Shown: positions 1-6,654 of the stretch, piece by piece | Layout of the letters: every line of letters starts with the position of its first letter | How positions within the stretch are numbered: position 1 is the stretch's first letter | Source of the DNA: Campylobacterales bacterium | Lineage (GTDB): Bacteria > Campylobacterota > Campylobacteria > Campylobacterales > QNZT01 | Assembly (NCBI GenBank): GCA_015662615.1 | Contig: DQTU01000229.1 | Coordinates: forward strand, 1-11,288 | Direction: 5' to 3' | Length of the DNA: 11,288 bases | Made by a program: the position numbers and the translations under genes | Notes under the pieces: model-generated | What the model saw: only the letters and a program-made list of their open reading frames with translations | What the model was told of the DNA's origin: nothing | Databases searched by the model: none

Positions 1-1
1 A

Positions 2-799
2 GTGAATATTAAAGATCTTCAGACTGTCACAAACGATACACTAAAAGAGGTGCGTAACTATGATGTGATTACGCCAGATTTTTTTTCGGATACTTTCTAT
101 AATAAAGCGACACAGATAGATACCAATTTAGATAAAGAGATGATTGAAAGAAATAGTACTGAAAGCATCCTTGATAAAGTACTTCGTATTCAAAAAGAGA
201 CCAAAAATCATACAAACGAGCTTAAAGACAATATTGATTTAGCTGCGATTGCTATAGAAGCAAAAGATAATAAAGGTTTAGGCGAAGTCAAAAATAATAT
301 TGACGATCTCTACCAAAGAATTCTACATCTTGAAGAGCAAGTATATCTAGATGAACTAACAAAAGTACAAAATAGAAAATGGCTATTTGAAAATATACTT
401 ATTAACAATACTTTTAAAAATGATGGTGCATTAACTTTTATAGACATTGATAAATTTAAAGTAATTAATGACAACTATGGACATGTTGCTGGAGATAAAG
501 TTCTTGTTATGATTGCACAACTTACCACTCGTTTGGTAGGTTCAAAAACGGTACGATATGGTGGTGATGAATTTATAGTAGTTTCTGAAAATTCAGATAG
601 TATAAAACAAAAAAAGTTTTTTGATACTATAAACAGTAATTTGGCTAAAAAAGCTTTAACCTATCAGGGTAACTCTTTTAAAGTGGGAATCTCTTTTGGT
701 TCTATTGATTATAAAGCAGGTGATAATTTCCATGATGTGATTGAAAACGTAGATAAAATGATGTATGAGCATAAAAAAGCTAGAGCAGAGCGTGTATAA
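2..799 (+). CDS. GGDEF-domain diguanylate cyclase, possibly 5'-partial
   Basis: The product should make the second messenger cyclic di-GMP from two GTP. The C-terminal half is a full GGDEF domain: D-E-L-T at residues 117-120, the metal-binding stretch F-I-D-I-D-K-F-K from 146, N-D-x-x-G-H-x-x-G-D at 156-165, and G-G-D-E-F at 187-191. The RxxD inhibitory site normally found nine residues before GGDEF is absent (the residues are L-V-G-S), so product inhibition at that site is not expected. The first 110 residues are charged and probably helical, contain no recognised sensor domain, and show no signal peptide or membrane segment, so the protein is probably cytoplasmic. The first codon available is a GTG at base 2. 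No ribosome-binding site can be seen, so the gene may begin there or further left. Its 3' end overlaps the convergent ribF by 20 bases. Confidence 0.9.
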   Translation: MNIKDLQTVTNDTLKEVRNYDVITPDFFSDTFYNKATQIDTNLDKEMIERNSTESILDKVLRIQKETKNHTNELKDNIDLAAIAIEAKDNKGLGEVKNNIDDLYQRILHLEEQVYLDELTKVQNRKWLFENILINNTFKNDGALTFIDIDKFKVINDNYGHVAGDKVLVMIAQLTTRLVGSKTVRYGGDEFIVVSENSDSIKQKKFFDTINSNLAKKALTYQGNSFKVGISFGSIDYKAGDNFHDVIENVDKMMYEHKKARAERV

Positions 800-1619
800 T
801 TCTCGCGCGCTCAAAATCCTCTGAAATCTGTTTTTTTAAAAGCTCTAAATTATCAAACTTCCTATTATCTCGAATATGTTCTATAAAAATAATCGACACC
901 TCCCCATTTACCACTTCTAGCTCTTCATCTAAGAGGTGAGTCTCTATAGAAAAGTTTCCATCTGTTGAAAGTCGCTTTCCGATAAAAGAGGCTGAAGGAT
1001 AACTTTTATTTGCAATTTTTGTAATTGTTGCATAAACACCCTCTTTGGGAATTAAAAAATCTTCTACTTTTAGATTTAGTGTAGGAAAAAGTTTTTTAGC
1101 ACCAATACCTTGACCTTTAATGACACTACCTATAATTTCATAATTTCGCCCAAGCAGTCTATTTGCCTCTTTTATTTTTCCGACTCTTAGGAAATCACGA
1201 ATTATTCTTGAATGTACTGAAACCCCTTCAAAAAACACCTCTTCAACGATAACAACATTACCCTCAAAAAGTCTTTTAAGATCTTGAGCATTAGCATGGG
1301 CACATTTACCAAAACGAAAATCATACCCGACAACAATCTTTTTAAGATTTATAAATTTGTTTTTTAAAAATGCGATAAATGATTCAGCACTCAAATCTCT
1401 AATCTCATCAAATGATAAAAAAATACACTCCTGTTTCAGATAACTACATCGATGCCCTTTTGGCGTTAAGGATGCAGTTTTTTTATCAATAACAATTAAG
1501 GCGCCTGTATCAGTCAAATGTGAGATAAGTTTTTGATGTGCGAGATGAAGTCCGTCAAATCCTCCAATAGCAAGAGAATCTATCTGATCATTTTTTAAAA
1601 TAGTAGAAAATCTCTTCAT
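780..1619 (-). CDS. ribF: Bifunctional riboflavin kinase / FAD synthetase
   Basis: A cytoplasmic enzyme that phosphorylates riboflavin to FMN and adenylylates FMN to FAD. The N-terminal nucleotidyltransferase half shows G-G-F-D-G-L-H-L-A-H (19-28), a variant of the family GxFDGxHxGH with A in place of the last G. It also has G-Y-D-F-R-F-G (98-104) and S-R-I-I-R (137-141). The C-terminal flavokinase half shows G-Q-G-I-G...F-P-T-L-N-L (169-183), with the P-T-x-N signature at 179-182, then G-V-Y-A-T and E-T-H at 226-228. At 279 residues it is shorter than E. coli RibF (about 310) but has both catalytic halves. The ATG lies inside the end of tlyA (32-base overlap), with GGA four bases upstream, which points to co-transcription and probably coupled translation with tlyA. 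Confidence 0.93.
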   Translation of the reverse strand: MKRFSTILKNDQIDSLAIGGFDGLHLAHQKLISHLTDTGALIVIDKKTASLTPKGHRCSYLKQECIFLSFDEIRDLSAESFIAFLKNKFINLKKIVVGYDFRFGKCAHANAQDLKRLFEGNVVIVEEVFFEGVSVHSRIIRDFLRVGKIKEANRLLGRNYEIIGSVIKGQGIGAKKLFPTLNLKVEDFLIPKEGVYATITKIANKSYPSASFIGKRLSTDGNFSIETHLLDEELEVVNGEVSIIFIEHIRDNRKFDNLELLKKQISEDFERARIIHALL

Positions 1620-2292
1620 TTCCAGCTTTGCCTTTTACGGTTGAGTACTCTTTTATAAGCTGTTTCCAACCTAAAGCAAGAGTGAGTTGCTCAAATTTTG
1701 TTAAGGCTAAAATGATAGCTTCTGAATCCTTAACAACACCCTTTTTATCTCTTTTGACATTGCGTCCGACTTCAAATTGCGGTTTAAAAAGAACCACTAT
1801 CTCACTGCATGAGAGCCTATCTATATCCTCTAAAATGTAGGAAACACCAACAAAGGATACATCACAAGTCACAAACTCAAAACAGTATTCACTTTGAAAA
1901 TCTCTGATATTGGTTTCTTCATAGCTTTGTACCCTTGGATCATCTTTGATACTCTGATGTAACTGATCTCTGCCAACATCGACAGCTGCCACGCTTTGTG
2001 CACCACATTCACAGAGGACTTGGACAAAACCACCTGTACTGCTTCCTATATCTAAACATTTTTTATTACTAACCTCTATCTCTTGTGAAAGTAAAAAGGA
2101 TTTGAGTTTTTCAGCCGAACGTGAAACATAAACCACATCTTCTAAGATTTTAACTATTTCATTTTCAATTTTATAGGAGGGTTTTGTGATGATTTTATTG
2201 TCTACTTGTACTTTTCTATTGAGTATAAGTTCATGTGCTTTGTTTCTGCTGGTTGTGTAATGATTTGTATGGAGGTATTTATCTAATCTCAT
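1588..2292 (-). CDS. tlyA: TlyA-family rRNA (cytidine-2'-O)-methyltransferase
   Basis: An S-adenosylmethionine-dependent 2'-O-methylase of ribosomal RNA. Residues 1-60 form an S4 RNA-binding domain (M-R-L-D-K-Y-L at the start), followed by an FtsJ/RrmJ-like domain. The SAM loop is D-I-G-S-S-T-G-G-F (81-89). The probable K-D-K-E catalytic set is K62 (in E-K-L), D144 (T-C-D-V-S-F), K170 (F-K-P-Q-F-E) and E226. I chose the ATG at 2292 because family members begin with MRLDKYL; an upstream in-frame TTG at 2331 adds 13 unrelated residues. The resulting 234 residues fit the short type I TlyA, which in Campylobacter is reported to methylate 23S C1920 but not the 16S site. It is first in the tlyA-ribF pair. 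TlyA status affects capreomycin and viomycin susceptibility in other bacteria. Confidence 0.9.
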   Translation of the reverse strand: MRLDKYLHTNHYTTSRNKAHELILNRKVQVDNKIITKPSYKIENEIVKILEDVVYVSRSAEKLKSFLLSQEIEVSNKKCLDIGSSTGGFVQVLCECGAQSVAAVDVGRDQLHQSIKDDPRVQSYEETNIRDFQSEYCFEFVTCDVSFVGVSYILEDIDRLSCSEIVVLFKPQFEVGRNVKRDKKGVVKDSEAIILALTKFEQLTLALGWKQLIKEYSTVKGKAGNEEIFYYFKK

Positions 2293-2314
2293 CTGCTCTG
2301 TTTTAGAAGGTTTT

Positions 2315-2328
2315 TTACATTTATGTAA
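2315..2328. promoter_or_regulatory. Palindrome in the tlyA leader, possible operator
   Basis: TTACAT and ATGTAA form a perfect 6+6 inverted repeat separated by TT. It lies about 22 bases upstream of the chosen tlyA ATG and downstream of the putative tlyA -10 box, where a repressor could act. It is also about 130 bases from the divergent HTH gene. No specific regulator can be named, and AT-rich palindromes of this size do occur by chance. Confidence 0.3.
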
Positions 2329-2346
2329 CAATTTGTTCTAAAATAC

Positions 2347-2352
2347 CTTATA
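2347..2352 (-). promoter_or_regulatory. Putative -10 box for tlyA-ribF
   Basis: On the minus strand the hexamer TATAAG is preceded by a T-rich stretch (TTTAAG followed by eight T). This resembles Campylobacterota vegetative promoters, which rely on a -10 box and upstream T-rich tracts rather than a strong -35. Its distance to the tlyA ATG would give a leader of roughly 45-50 bases that includes the palindrome. Confidence 0.4.
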
Positions 2353-2429
2353 TTTCATTAAAAAAAACTTAAATCCAAACAATTGCAGTCAAAAAACTAA
2401 ACAAAAAACAAAATCATTCGATTTAGTAG

Positions 2430-2435
2430 TATAAC
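2430..2435 (+). promoter_or_regulatory. Putative -10 box for the small HTH gene
   Basis: TATAAC lies 23 bases before the ATG of the HTH gene, giving a leader of about 15-18 bases. The upstream DNA is A-rich and no clear -35 is visible. This gene must have its own promoter because both flanking genes run on the opposite strand. Confidence 0.4.
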
Positions 2436-2458
2436 AAATTTAAAAAATAGGGACAAAG

Positions 2459-2656
2459 ATGAAAGTAGCAAACAAAGAAATCGCAGCAGCGATCAACAAA
2501 ACGCCATCGGCAATATCGTATCTAAAGAAGAACAACTATGAGGAGTTTTTGATTTTAAAACTTGGTGTATTATGTAACAAGTTAAATCTTGATAATGAAG
2601 ATTTAATGGCTATGTATTCACTTAAGCAAATAGAATTGAAAAGAGTTGCTTCATAA
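2459..2656 (+). CDS. Small helix-turn-helix (XRE/Cro-like) putative DNA-binding protein
   Basis: A 65-residue protein whose middle reads as a minimal helix-turn-helix. N-K-E-I-A-A-A-I-N-K-T (residues 5-15) matches the first helix and turn of XRE/Cro proteins. P-S-A-I-S-Y-L-K-K (16-24) matches the recognition helix, and the rest (L-K-L-G-V-L-C-N-K-L-N-L) matches the closing helix. There is no second domain, no signal peptide and no membrane segment. The start is an ATG with GGGA six bases upstream. It stands alone on the plus strand between divergent tlyA and convergent truA, with its own -10 box and a hairpin after its stop, so it is monocistronic. No partner toxin gene is visible, which argues against a classical toxin-antitoxin pair. 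DNA binding is inferred from sequence pattern only; the target is unknown. Confidence 0.75.
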   Translation: MKVANKEIAAAINKTPSAISYLKKNNYEEFLILKLGVLCNKLNLDNEDLMAMYSLKQIELKRVAS

Positions 2657-2663
2657 AATAGTT

Positions 2664-2687
2664 TTGATCTTTTGAGGGGGAGATCAA
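2664..2687. terminator. Hairpin between convergent HTH gene and truA, possible two-way terminator
   Basis: TTGATCT (2664-2670) and AGATCAA (2681-2687) form a perfect 7-base-pair stem around a 10-base loop. It starts just after the HTH stop and covers the last bases of truA. Neither side has a long T run (plus side TACTTTATAC; minus side AACTATTTTA), so termination may be partial. Confidence 0.45.
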
Positions 2688-3409
2688 TACTTTATACGAC
2701 TCAGATATAATCCATTTGGCACAACTACTCCAGTAGAGTGCCTTTTGACTAGGGTAAGTTGTTCTTTTAACGCATCAACTGTAAGCCTCTTATCACTAAT
2801 TTCTAAAAGAAAATGAACCATCATTCTAATTTGACTTCGCAGATATCCATTTGCTTCAAATGAGAAAACATAAAACTCTTTATGTTTATAAAATCGAGCT
2901 TTGTAAATTATCCTTCGTGACTGTTTCTGACTACCTTTTGATTTTTTAAAATATTCAAAATCATGTTCACCTTCAAAATATTTTATCGCCTCTTCAATTG
3001 AGCGTTCATCAATAGTCGGCACAAAAAGTATATAAGGGGCTAAAAAGACCGATGGAACCTTAGTGGAGATAAGATAACGATAAACTCTTCTTTTAGCACT
3101 GTATCTAGCGTGGAAGGTCTCATCAACAACTTTTATCTCTTTGATATAGATATCAGGTAGAGATTTTTGATTTAACATATATTTTAGCTTTTTAAGGTCA
3201 TTCCAAAACTCAGGTATCTCAAAATGAATCACTTGATTTGTCGCATGTACTCCAGTGTCCGTACGCCCGCTAGCATGGATTTTTGTATCAATTTTTAGTG
3301 ATTTTAAAATCTTATCTAATTTATTTGCAACAGTTTTCACTCCACTGTTTTGCATCTGATATCCGTTGAATTGACTTCCATCGTAAGAAAGTGTGACTTT
3401 TACTTGCAT
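2684..3409 (-). CDS. truA: tRNA pseudouridine(38-40) synthase
   Basis: A cytoplasmic enzyme that converts uridines 38-40 in the tRNA anticodon stem-loop to pseudouridine. The catalytic motif G-R-T-D-T-G-V-H-A lies at 48-56, with the nucleophile D51. Also visible are F-H-A-R-Y-S-A-K-R-R-V-Y-R-Y (99-112) and F-E-A-N-G-Y-L-R-S-Q-I-R (184-195), and a V-V-P-N-G-L-Y-L end that matches the family's APxGLyL. Its 241 residues are close to the compact end of the family. I chose the ATG at 3409, which shares its A with the stop of the upstream permease gene (TGATG), a classic coupling junction. An in-frame TTG one codon earlier is less likely. It is the last gene of the large minus-strand cluster and ends in a hairpin. 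Confidence 0.94.
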   Translation of the reverse strand: MQVKVTLSYDGSQFNGYQMQNSGVKTVANKLDKILKSLKIDTKIHASGRTDTGVHATNQVIHFEIPEFWNDLKKLKYMLNQKSLPDIYIKEIKVVDETFHARYSAKRRVYRYLISTKVPSVFLAPYILFVPTIDERSIEEAIKYFEGEHDFEYFKKSKGSQKQSRRIIYKARFYKHKEFYVFSFEANGYLRSQIRMMVHFLLEISDKRLTVDALKEQLTLVKRHSTGVVVPNGLYLSRIKY

Positions 3410-4431
3410 CAATACCGAGAGAGTATTTTTTTATGAAACACGATGTGTGAAGCGATGTAAAAAACCAAAAATACTAAACCCGTCCCAAAAAGTGGAATTT
3501 TTGAAGCTACCTGATACACAATAAAATAATAGAGTAAAACTACGATGAACATATTGAGATAAACATTTGGGCTCTCATGTCTTAAGTTGGCAATTCCAAA
3601 GGAGATAGCAAAAAGATAAGAGACTAATGGAAAAAGTGCGATTAAAATTGCTAGTGACAAATTACGAGCTCTCTTTTTATTAACAACTGCTTGATACCAG
3701 TACTCAAAAATAGCATCCGTTCTGATCTCTTTTGTATCAGGATTGTACGAGATTTTTAACTTTTCATAATCTATCTGCTTGAGTTCATCATCTTTCAAAC
3801 TATAGACAGATCCACTTTTGAGACCAAGTTCTAAGATAGCACTATTTTTATCTATCGCTGCACTATTTGCCAGTATAAAAGTGTCTCCGCCTTTTGCATC
3901 TCGCTCATAAAGAACAATGTTTTCATATCTATCTTTACCATCAAGTTTATTGACAAATACATTCCAAGTAGCAAATTTCTGTCCAAATTCACTCTCTTTG
4001 ATATTAATCTTCGCTTCAAGTTTTTTATGTTCTAAAAAGTTTTTACCAAGTTGTTTTGAGATAGGAATAAAAAAGATTGCATTGACAAGTAACAATAGAG
4101 ACAGTGCACCGGAGAGATAAAAAAAGACTCTTGAAATCTTCTTTGGACTCAAACTCATAGCAAATAAAACTATACTCTCATTATCTTTAGACATCTTAAG
4201 TATCGCCATCGTCAAAGAGATGAAAAAAGTTACAGGCAAAACATATGTAATGACTTCTGGAAGAAGATAAAGATACATCTCAAAAAGGTCGGTAAAACTT
4301 ATGGAAAATAGAAGTGTAAATTTTGAGATTCTAATAAATGTGATAATCGTAACAAGAAAAAATAGGATAAAAAATAGAGAAAGAAACGATTGGAAAAACA
4401 CACTCAATACATGTTTACTGACTTTTGTCAT
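3409..4431 (-). CDS. LptF/LptG (YjgP/YjgQ) family lipopolysaccharide export permease
   Basis: An inner-membrane subunit of the LptB2FG ABC transporter, which extracts lipopolysaccharide and passes it to LptC/LptA. The 340 residues have the family layout: three predicted membrane helices (about 10-34, 57-79, 100-123), a roughly 125-residue soluble stretch rich in short beta strands (about 130-255) that should be the periplasmic jellyroll, then three more helices (about 257-280, 288-308, 312-333). The cytoplasmic loop after helix 2 has N-E-S-I-V-L-F-A-M-S-L-S-P, typical of the LptB contact region. I cannot tell LptF from LptG by eye, and the second subunit is not in the window. The ATG has AAGG about eight bases upstream. 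It follows the peptidase gene by 28 bases and overlaps truA by one base. Confidence 0.87.
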   Translation of the reverse strand: MTKVSKHVLSVFFQSFLSLFFILFFLVTIITFIRISKFTLLFSISFTDLFEMYLYLLPEVITYVLPVTFFISLTMAILKMSKDNESIVLFAMSLSPKKISRVFFYLSGALSLLLLVNAIFFIPISKQLGKNFLEHKKLEAKINIKESEFGQKFATWNVFVNKLDGKDRYENIVLYERDAKGGDTFILANSAAIDKNSAILELGLKSGSVYSLKDDELKQIDYEKLKISYNPDTKEIRTDAIFEYWYQAVVNKKRARNLSLAILIALFPLVSYLFAISFGIANLRHESPNVYLNMFIVVLLYYFIVYQVASKIPLFGTGLVFLVFYIASHIVFHKKILSRY

Positions 4432-4442
4432 CTAACGCCTTA

Positions 4443-4470
4443 ATGGGATTTAAAGTTAATTATATCCCAT
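4443..4470. repeat. Inverted repeat at the peptidase-permease junction
   Basis: ATGGGAT (4443-4449) and ATCCCAT (4464-4470) form a perfect 7-base-pair inverted repeat with a 14-base spacer. On the transcribed strand, one arm is in the last codons of the peptidase gene and the other ends just before the permease Shine-Dalgarno sequence. There is no T run, so it does not look like a terminator; a processing or translation-modulating hairpin is possible. Confidence 0.35.
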
Positions 4471-5203
4471 AAACATTAAACATAAACTCTTTAAAGAAAT
4501 CCTCAAACATATAAACTATAAAAAGTGCAAATGCCAAAAACGGGATAAAAGGAACTTCATAATCTTTCTCTTTGATATAGATAAAGACTGGAAGTGCGAT
4601 AACTGCTGATAAAAATATCGCAAAAACTCCAAGTTTCAATCCTACCATAGCACCAATTGTTGCTGCTATCATAATATCTGCTTCTCCAAGTGCCTCTTTT
4701 TTGATGGCAAATGAGACATAAAAGCGAAGTAAGGCAAAACCACCAGCAAAGATAAGTGCATTGGTAAGGTTTGTTAAAATTGCTGGAGTTGCAAAAATGG
4801 CTAAAGTTAAAGCTCCAAGATTTAAAGAATCAGGAACTGCTTTGTATCGTAAATCGATTAATGAGAGACCAAGAAGCAAAGCAAATACAAGTCCAGCGAT
4901 AAGTCCATAAGGGATATTTTCAAGTTTATAGTAGACAACACCAAAAAGAATTGCTGTACTAAGCTCAATAATTGGATATTGAATAGAGATTTTATCTTTA
5001 CAAAAGTAACATTTCCCCCCTAAAATAAGCCATGAGAAGAGTGGTATATTGTGCCACCATTTTAGTTTATTGTTACATGAGGTACAGTGAGAGCCTGGAA
5101 ATACGATACTCTCCTCTTTTGGAATCCTCAAAATCAAAACATTTAAAAAAGAACCAAACAGAAGTCCAAATAAAACTAATATACCACCTTCAACCATCAT
5201 CAT
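4460..5203 (-). CDS. pilD: Prepilin peptidase / N-methyltransferase (type IV leader peptidase, A24 family)
   Basis: A polytopic inner-membrane aspartic protease that removes the leader of type IV pilins or type II secretion pseudopilins and N-methylates the new end. The N-terminal domain begins G-S-F-L-N-V-L-I-L-R-I-P (17-28) and carries two Cys pairs, C40/C43 and C65/C68, the metal-binding set of the bifunctional form. The catalytic aspartates are probably D117 (I-D-L-R-Y-K-A-V-P-D) and D176 (G-E-A-D, the family's GxGD with A for the second G). Several hydrophobic helices follow to the C-terminus. The 247 residues are typical of Campylobacterota. Three successive ATG codons begin right after the uppS stop. 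The first is best placed, eight bases after GGAG. No pilin gene is nearby, so its substrates are encoded elsewhere. Confidence 0.92.
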   Translation of the reverse strand: MMMVEGGILVLFGLLFGSFLNVLILRIPKEESIVFPGSHCTSCNNKLKWWHNIPLFSWLILGGKCYFCKDKISIQYPIIELSTAILFGVVYYKLENIPYGLIAGLVFALLLGLSLIDLRYKAVPDSLNLGALTLAIFATPAILTNLTNALIFAGGFALLRFYVSFAIKKEALGEADIMIAATIGAMVGLKLGVFAIFLSAVIALPVFIYIKEKDYEVPFIPFLAFALFIVYMFEDFFKEFMFNVYGI

Positions 5204-5887
5204 CTACTTTACTCCACCAAATCTTCTCTCGATATGTTTAAAACTATCAATCACACTATCTAACATATCAGCTGTGAAATCAGGCCAAAGTGTATCTGTA
5301 AAAAAGAGTTCACTATAAGCGGCCTGCCACAAAAGATAGTTAGACAATCTCTTATCTCCACCCGTTCGTATCAGTATATCGACTGGATCCATATCTTTTG
5401 TATCAAGAAGATCATCAAAGCTCTGTTCATCTATCTTGCGACCTTCTTTTATCGCCTTATTAACCGCTCTTACTATCTCATTTTTTGAACCATAATTTAC
5501 CGCTAAAACTTGTGTGAGCCCATCAAAGCGTGCTGTTTTTTCTTTGGTGTAGGCTATGCGTTGCTTCAAACTATCAGGTAACTTATCTAAATCACCAATC
5601 GTTTCAAATTTGATATTGTTTTCCATAAAAAGTGAAAGCTCGTTTTTCAGATATCGATCCATAAGTTTCATCAAAAAACTCACTTCTGTTTCAGATCTTT
5701 TCCAATTTTCTGTACTAAAAGCATAAAGGGTGAGATACTTAAGCCCCATGTTCGAGGCATGGATGGTAAGTTCTCGAACCCGTTTTGCACCCTCTTCATG
5801 TCCTGCTATTCTCTTTAAAAAACCCTGTTTTTTTGCCCATCTACCATTTCCATCCATGATGATTGCAATATGTTTTAATTCATTCAT
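5204..5887 (-). CDS. uppS: Undecaprenyl (polyprenyl) diphosphate synthase, cis-prenyltransferase
   Basis: A cytoplasmic, membrane-associated enzyme that adds isopentenyl units to farnesyl diphosphate, making the C55 carrier precursor for peptidoglycan and O-antigen. The family signature I-I-M-D-G-N-G-R-W-A is at 9-18 with the metal-binding D12. H30, S-T-E-N-W (58-62) and the substrate-binding R-T-G-G-D-K-R-L-S-N (174-183) follow, then Y-S-E-L-F-F, whose E193 matches the second metal ligand, and W-P-D-F. The more usual form of the fourth motif is RTSGEQRLSN. Here S-G-E-Q is replaced by G-G-D-K, a conservative change that keeps both arginines. At 227 residues it is slightly shorter than E. coli UppS. 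The gene starts two bases after the stop of the FliK-like gene, with a G-rich Shine-Dalgarno sequence, and its stop abuts the peptidase ATG. Confidence 0.95.
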   Translation of the reverse strand: MNELKHIAIIMDGNGRWAKKQGFLKRIAGHEEGAKRVRELTIHASNMGLKYLTLYAFSTENWKRSETEVSFLMKLMDRYLKNELSLFMENNIKFETIGDLDKLPDSLKQRIAYTKEKTARFDGLTQVLAVNYGSKNEIVRAVNKAIKEGRKIDEQSFDDLLDTKDMDPVDILIRTGGDKRLSNYLLWQAAYSELFFTDTLWPDFTADMLDSVIDSFKHIERRFGGVK

Positions 5888-5889
5888 CC

Positions 5890-6654
5890 CTACCCCCTCG
5901 TATCTAAAAGTGAAGCTGAAAGCTCATATATTGGCTCAATATTTTTATCTTTTTTATACAATAAACCTTCTAAATCTAAATATTCCAACTCATTTTTCAA
6001 AAATGCTAAACTCTCTTCATAAAAAAGTGATAGAGATACTTTTCGTTCTCCATTGATTACCGACACAACTCCTTCAACTGGTCCTAAATTTTCAAAAGCA
6101 GCATAAAAGTCAATTTTCGCATCCTCTTTAGAATCCAAAGTTGATTTTTTTCGCTTTTTAAATTGAAACATGGTGCTTTGATTTCCCTCTTTCAAGACCA
6201 TTGTAAAAACATTTTCATTTAGCGCTGCTATCATGTTGGTAAGGGTCATAAACTCATTTTTAGAGACAGATTGAGAGAGTCGCTCTAAAAGAACCATTTT
6301 AAGTTCAGCTTTTGGGTTCTCCTTGGTGATAAGTTCTTGAAGTTTTGCACTATTTAATTCTGGTAAAAAGTTCTTTCTCTGCATTTGGAGAAGTTTCGGT
6401 TTTTTAAGAAGCTGGGAAAGTGTGGGAGCGGTATTGAGGTCTTCTTTCATAACACCCCAATATTTACTACCCACATCCAAAGCCATGGCACTTTTGGTTT
6501 GTAGCTCTCTGTTTCCAATTTTTAAGGTATATTGGTTTTTATCACCTTTGTCTAAAACATCAATCGTTATAGGCAAAACTGAATTAAATCGTTTTGTTTT
6601 TAGATTTGCTAAAAGCGTTTCGATTTTTGCAATATTAACAATTTGAGAAATCAT
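5890..6654 (-). CDS. Unknown protein with FliK-like (hook-length control) C-terminal region
   Basis: I do not recognise this 254-residue protein as a named gene. Residues 27-70 read as a small beta-rich module (P-I-T-I-D-V-L...Q-Y-T-L-K-I-G-N-R-E-L-Q-T-K-S), and residues 75-150 are helical and lysine-rich. Residues 178-231 (I-D-F-Y-A-A-F-E-N-L-G-P-V-E-G-V-V-S-V, then V-S-L-S-L-F and L-E-Y-L-D-L-E-G-L-L) resemble the C-terminal core of FliK, where strands around an L-G-x-V turn are followed by an amphipathic helix. There is no signal peptide, membrane helix or cysteine. Its ATG overlaps the coaBC stop (ATGA) behind AGGAG, and it ends two bases before uppS, so it is translated with envelope genes rather than flagellar ones. 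C. jejuni has a hypothetical gene at the same place. The FliK link is inference; real flagellar FliK is usually much longer. Confidence 0.85.
   Translation of the reverse strand: MISQIVNIAKIETLLANLKTKRFNSVLPITIDVLDKGDKNQYTLKIGNRELQTKSAMALDVGSKYWGVMKEDLNTAPTLSQLLKKPKLLQMQRKNFLPELNSAKLQELITKENPKAELKMVLLERLSQSVSKNEFMTLTNMIAALNENVFTMVLKEGNQSTMFQFKKRKKSTLDSKEDAKIDFYAAFENLGPVEGVVSVINGERKVSLSLFYEESLAFLKNELEYLDLEGLLYKKDKNIEPIYELSASLLDTRG

Noticed and set aside
2293..2331. TTG start for tlyA at 2331
   Set aside because: It would add 13 residues not seen in the family, lies at the edge of the palindrome, and lacks a Shine-Dalgarno sequence; the ATG at 2292 gives the typical MRLDKYL beginning.
2459..2656. 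Small HTH gene as the antitoxin of a toxin-antitoxin pair
   Set aside because: Both neighbours are housekeeping genes on the other strand and no small toxin frame adjoins it.
3410..3412. TTG start for truA one codon upstream
   Set aside because: The next codon is ATG and shares its A with the upstream stop, the usual coupled junction.
5730..6056. Plus-strand frame of 108 codons
   Set aside because: Antisense to uppS and the FliK-like gene, with no ribosome-binding site or recognisable domain.
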